64,000 nucleotides of DNA, taken from Rebecca billardiae RCC1528. Its lineage: Eukaryota; Haptophyta. The notes under the pieces are model-generated. The model was not told the DNA's origin and did not search any database. It saw only the letters and a list, made by a program, of their open reading frames with translations. Where the stretch lies: NCBI GenBank assembly GCA_965240325.2, contig OZ251223.1, positions 2,914,001-2,978,000 on the forward strand, read 5' to 3'. Below, piece by piece: positions 63,282 to 64,000 of this stretch. Position numbers and translations under genes: made by a program. Numbering within the stretch: position 1 is the first letter of the stretch; each line of letters starts with the position of its first letter.

Positions 63282-64000
63282 ATGGCCGCGACGATCATTT
63301 GCGCCGTGGCGCTCCAGCTCCTCGGAGCCGTCCATGCCACGGGGAGCGGCGGCTTTGATGCGCTCAAGTCACTTGTCATCTCTCGAGGAGGCCGTGTGCA
63401 CGAGGCTCTCGCACTGCAGTGCCCAGCGCCATGTGGTGCAGACAGAGGAATTTGCTGCACGCGCGCGCTCTCCATGGCCGACGTGTCTGCTGAGCCGCTC
63501 ATTGTCGTGCCCGAGACGCTGGAGATGAACGGAAGGCGAGCTTTGGCATACCTGACTGCGCGTGTCTCGCCAACCACGCTCGCGCGCGCCCCACTCGACA
63601 CACTCGACGACGGCGCACTCCTTGTGCTGTGGCTGGCTGCCCGTCGCCGCGCAGAGGTGCAGGACGAGTGGACGCCGTACGTTGCGATGCTGCCTCGCAA
63701 GCCGACCTGCGCGTGGCTGATGTCTGACGATGAAGCTGACCAAGCCCTGGCACGTGCCCCAGCAGGGGTGCTCCCGCCTCCGGATGAGGTGCGTGCTGAG
63801 CTCGAGCATGCGCGGTCATACGTGACGCGCGTGAGCCAAGGCCTCGCACGCGACTACGGCGCAGAGCTCGGGTTTGAAGCAGACGACGTGCGCTGGGCCA
63901 TGGCGATTGTCTCGTCACGAGCGATGGGCGGCTCGGCCTCGCCGCGCCTCGTGCCATTGCTCGACCTGCTCAACCATCACGACGACGCGAGTGGGTTTGT
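63282..64000 (+). CDS. SET-domain protein methyltransferase (Rubisco LSMT/SETD3-like), 5' part
   Basis: The frame is open from the ATG at 63282 to the window end (239 complete codons), so the stop lies outside. The start MAATIICAVALQLLGAVHATG is a signal-like sequence. The SET region of the LSMT/SETD3 class is split by an insert as usual: GGRVHEALALQCPAPCGADR near the start, LVVLPE-like region here as IVVPETLEMN, then the I-SET helical part. Next comes the diagnostic VRWAMAIVSSRAMG followed by LVPLLDLLNHHDD, whose Asn-His pair belongs to the SAM/active-site knot. These enzymes methylate lysine or histidine of non-histone proteins such as Rubisco large subunit, aldolase or actin. The substrate here is unknown; the signal sequence would fit a plastid or secretory location. 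Confidence 0.85.
   Translation, partial: MAATIICAVALQLLGAVHATGSGGFDALKSLVISRGGRVHEALALQCPAPCGADRGICCTRALSMADVSAEPLIVVPETLEMNGRRALAYLTARVSPTTLARAPLDTLDDGALLVLWLAARRRAEVQDEWTPYVAMLPRKPTCAWLMSDDEADQALARAPAGVLPPPDEVRAELEHARSYVTRVSQGLARDYGAELGFEADDVRWAMAIVSSRAMGGSASPRLVPLLDLLNHHDDASGF

Overview
The window is nuclear DNA from a eukaryote, most likely a GC-rich unicellular alga with a secondary (red-lineage) plastid such as a haptophyte or ochrophyte. The assignment to a lineage is inference. The evidence is: very GC-rich coding sequence; spliceosomal introns of about 100-280 bp; several N-termini that look like signal peptide plus transit peptide; a fused DHFR-thymidylate synthase; hybrid histidine kinases; flagellar (STPG-repeat) proteins; and long (TA)n microsatellites between genes. 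No operons, ribosome binding sites, tRNA, rRNA or CRISPR structures were found.

Layout. 1-20 kb: the 3' end of an unrecognised gene (1-156), a polytopic membrane protein with a proline-rich ectodomain (2169-4296, -), a TauD-like dioxygenase (5006-6603, -), elongin B (7110-7540, -), a coiled-coil protein (8041-10446, -), a methyltransferase (10687-11541, +), bifunctional DHFR-TS (12078-13740, -), a PfkB/ankyrin/kinase/CHAT fusion (13899-18284, -) and a plastid J-domain protein (19246-20238, -). 20-30 kb: a frameshifted relic and a hairpin repeat (about 21.2-22.1 kb), a GAF-PAS hybrid histidine kinase with receiver and HPt (22935-26852, -), then about 3.9 kb without a convincing gene. 30-36 kb: a divergent pair, an O-fucosyltransferase-like protein and an FAD monooxygenase, then a repeat-rich stretch with a decayed ORF. 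36-51 kb: a divergent pair of a thiamine-binding (UPF0045) protein and a 2313-residue four-domain voltage-gated cation channel, a large microsatellite, and an 1872-residue CHAT/STAND-NTPase protein. 51-64 kb: WDR82/SWD2, an unknown secreted protein, an App1/lipin-like HAD protein, an STPG (ODF3-like) protein, a plastid membrane protein, and the 5' part of a SET-domain methyltransferase cut off by the window end.

The strongest novelty is two unrelated giant proteins with CHAT (caspase-like) protease domains about 27 kb apart. One is fused to a ribokinase-like domain, ankyrin repeats and a protein kinase. The other has two CHAT-NTPase modules in series, the second protease copy having lost both catalytic residues, and ends in a membrane anchor. 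Both look like algal sensor/effector proteins of the NLR or cell-death type; that function is inference. A second highlight is the four-domain channel, with an Ala/Asp/Glu/Glu pore signature, a WW domain and an EF-hand pair between repeats II and III.

Introns share an unusual donor: 13 of the 16 I could place begin GTGCG. Four are multiples of three without stops, so simple ORF calling runs through them. Coordinates of multi-exon genes below are whole spans; exons are given in the evidence and were placed by reading frame, splice dinucleotides and protein-family continuity, without transcript data.
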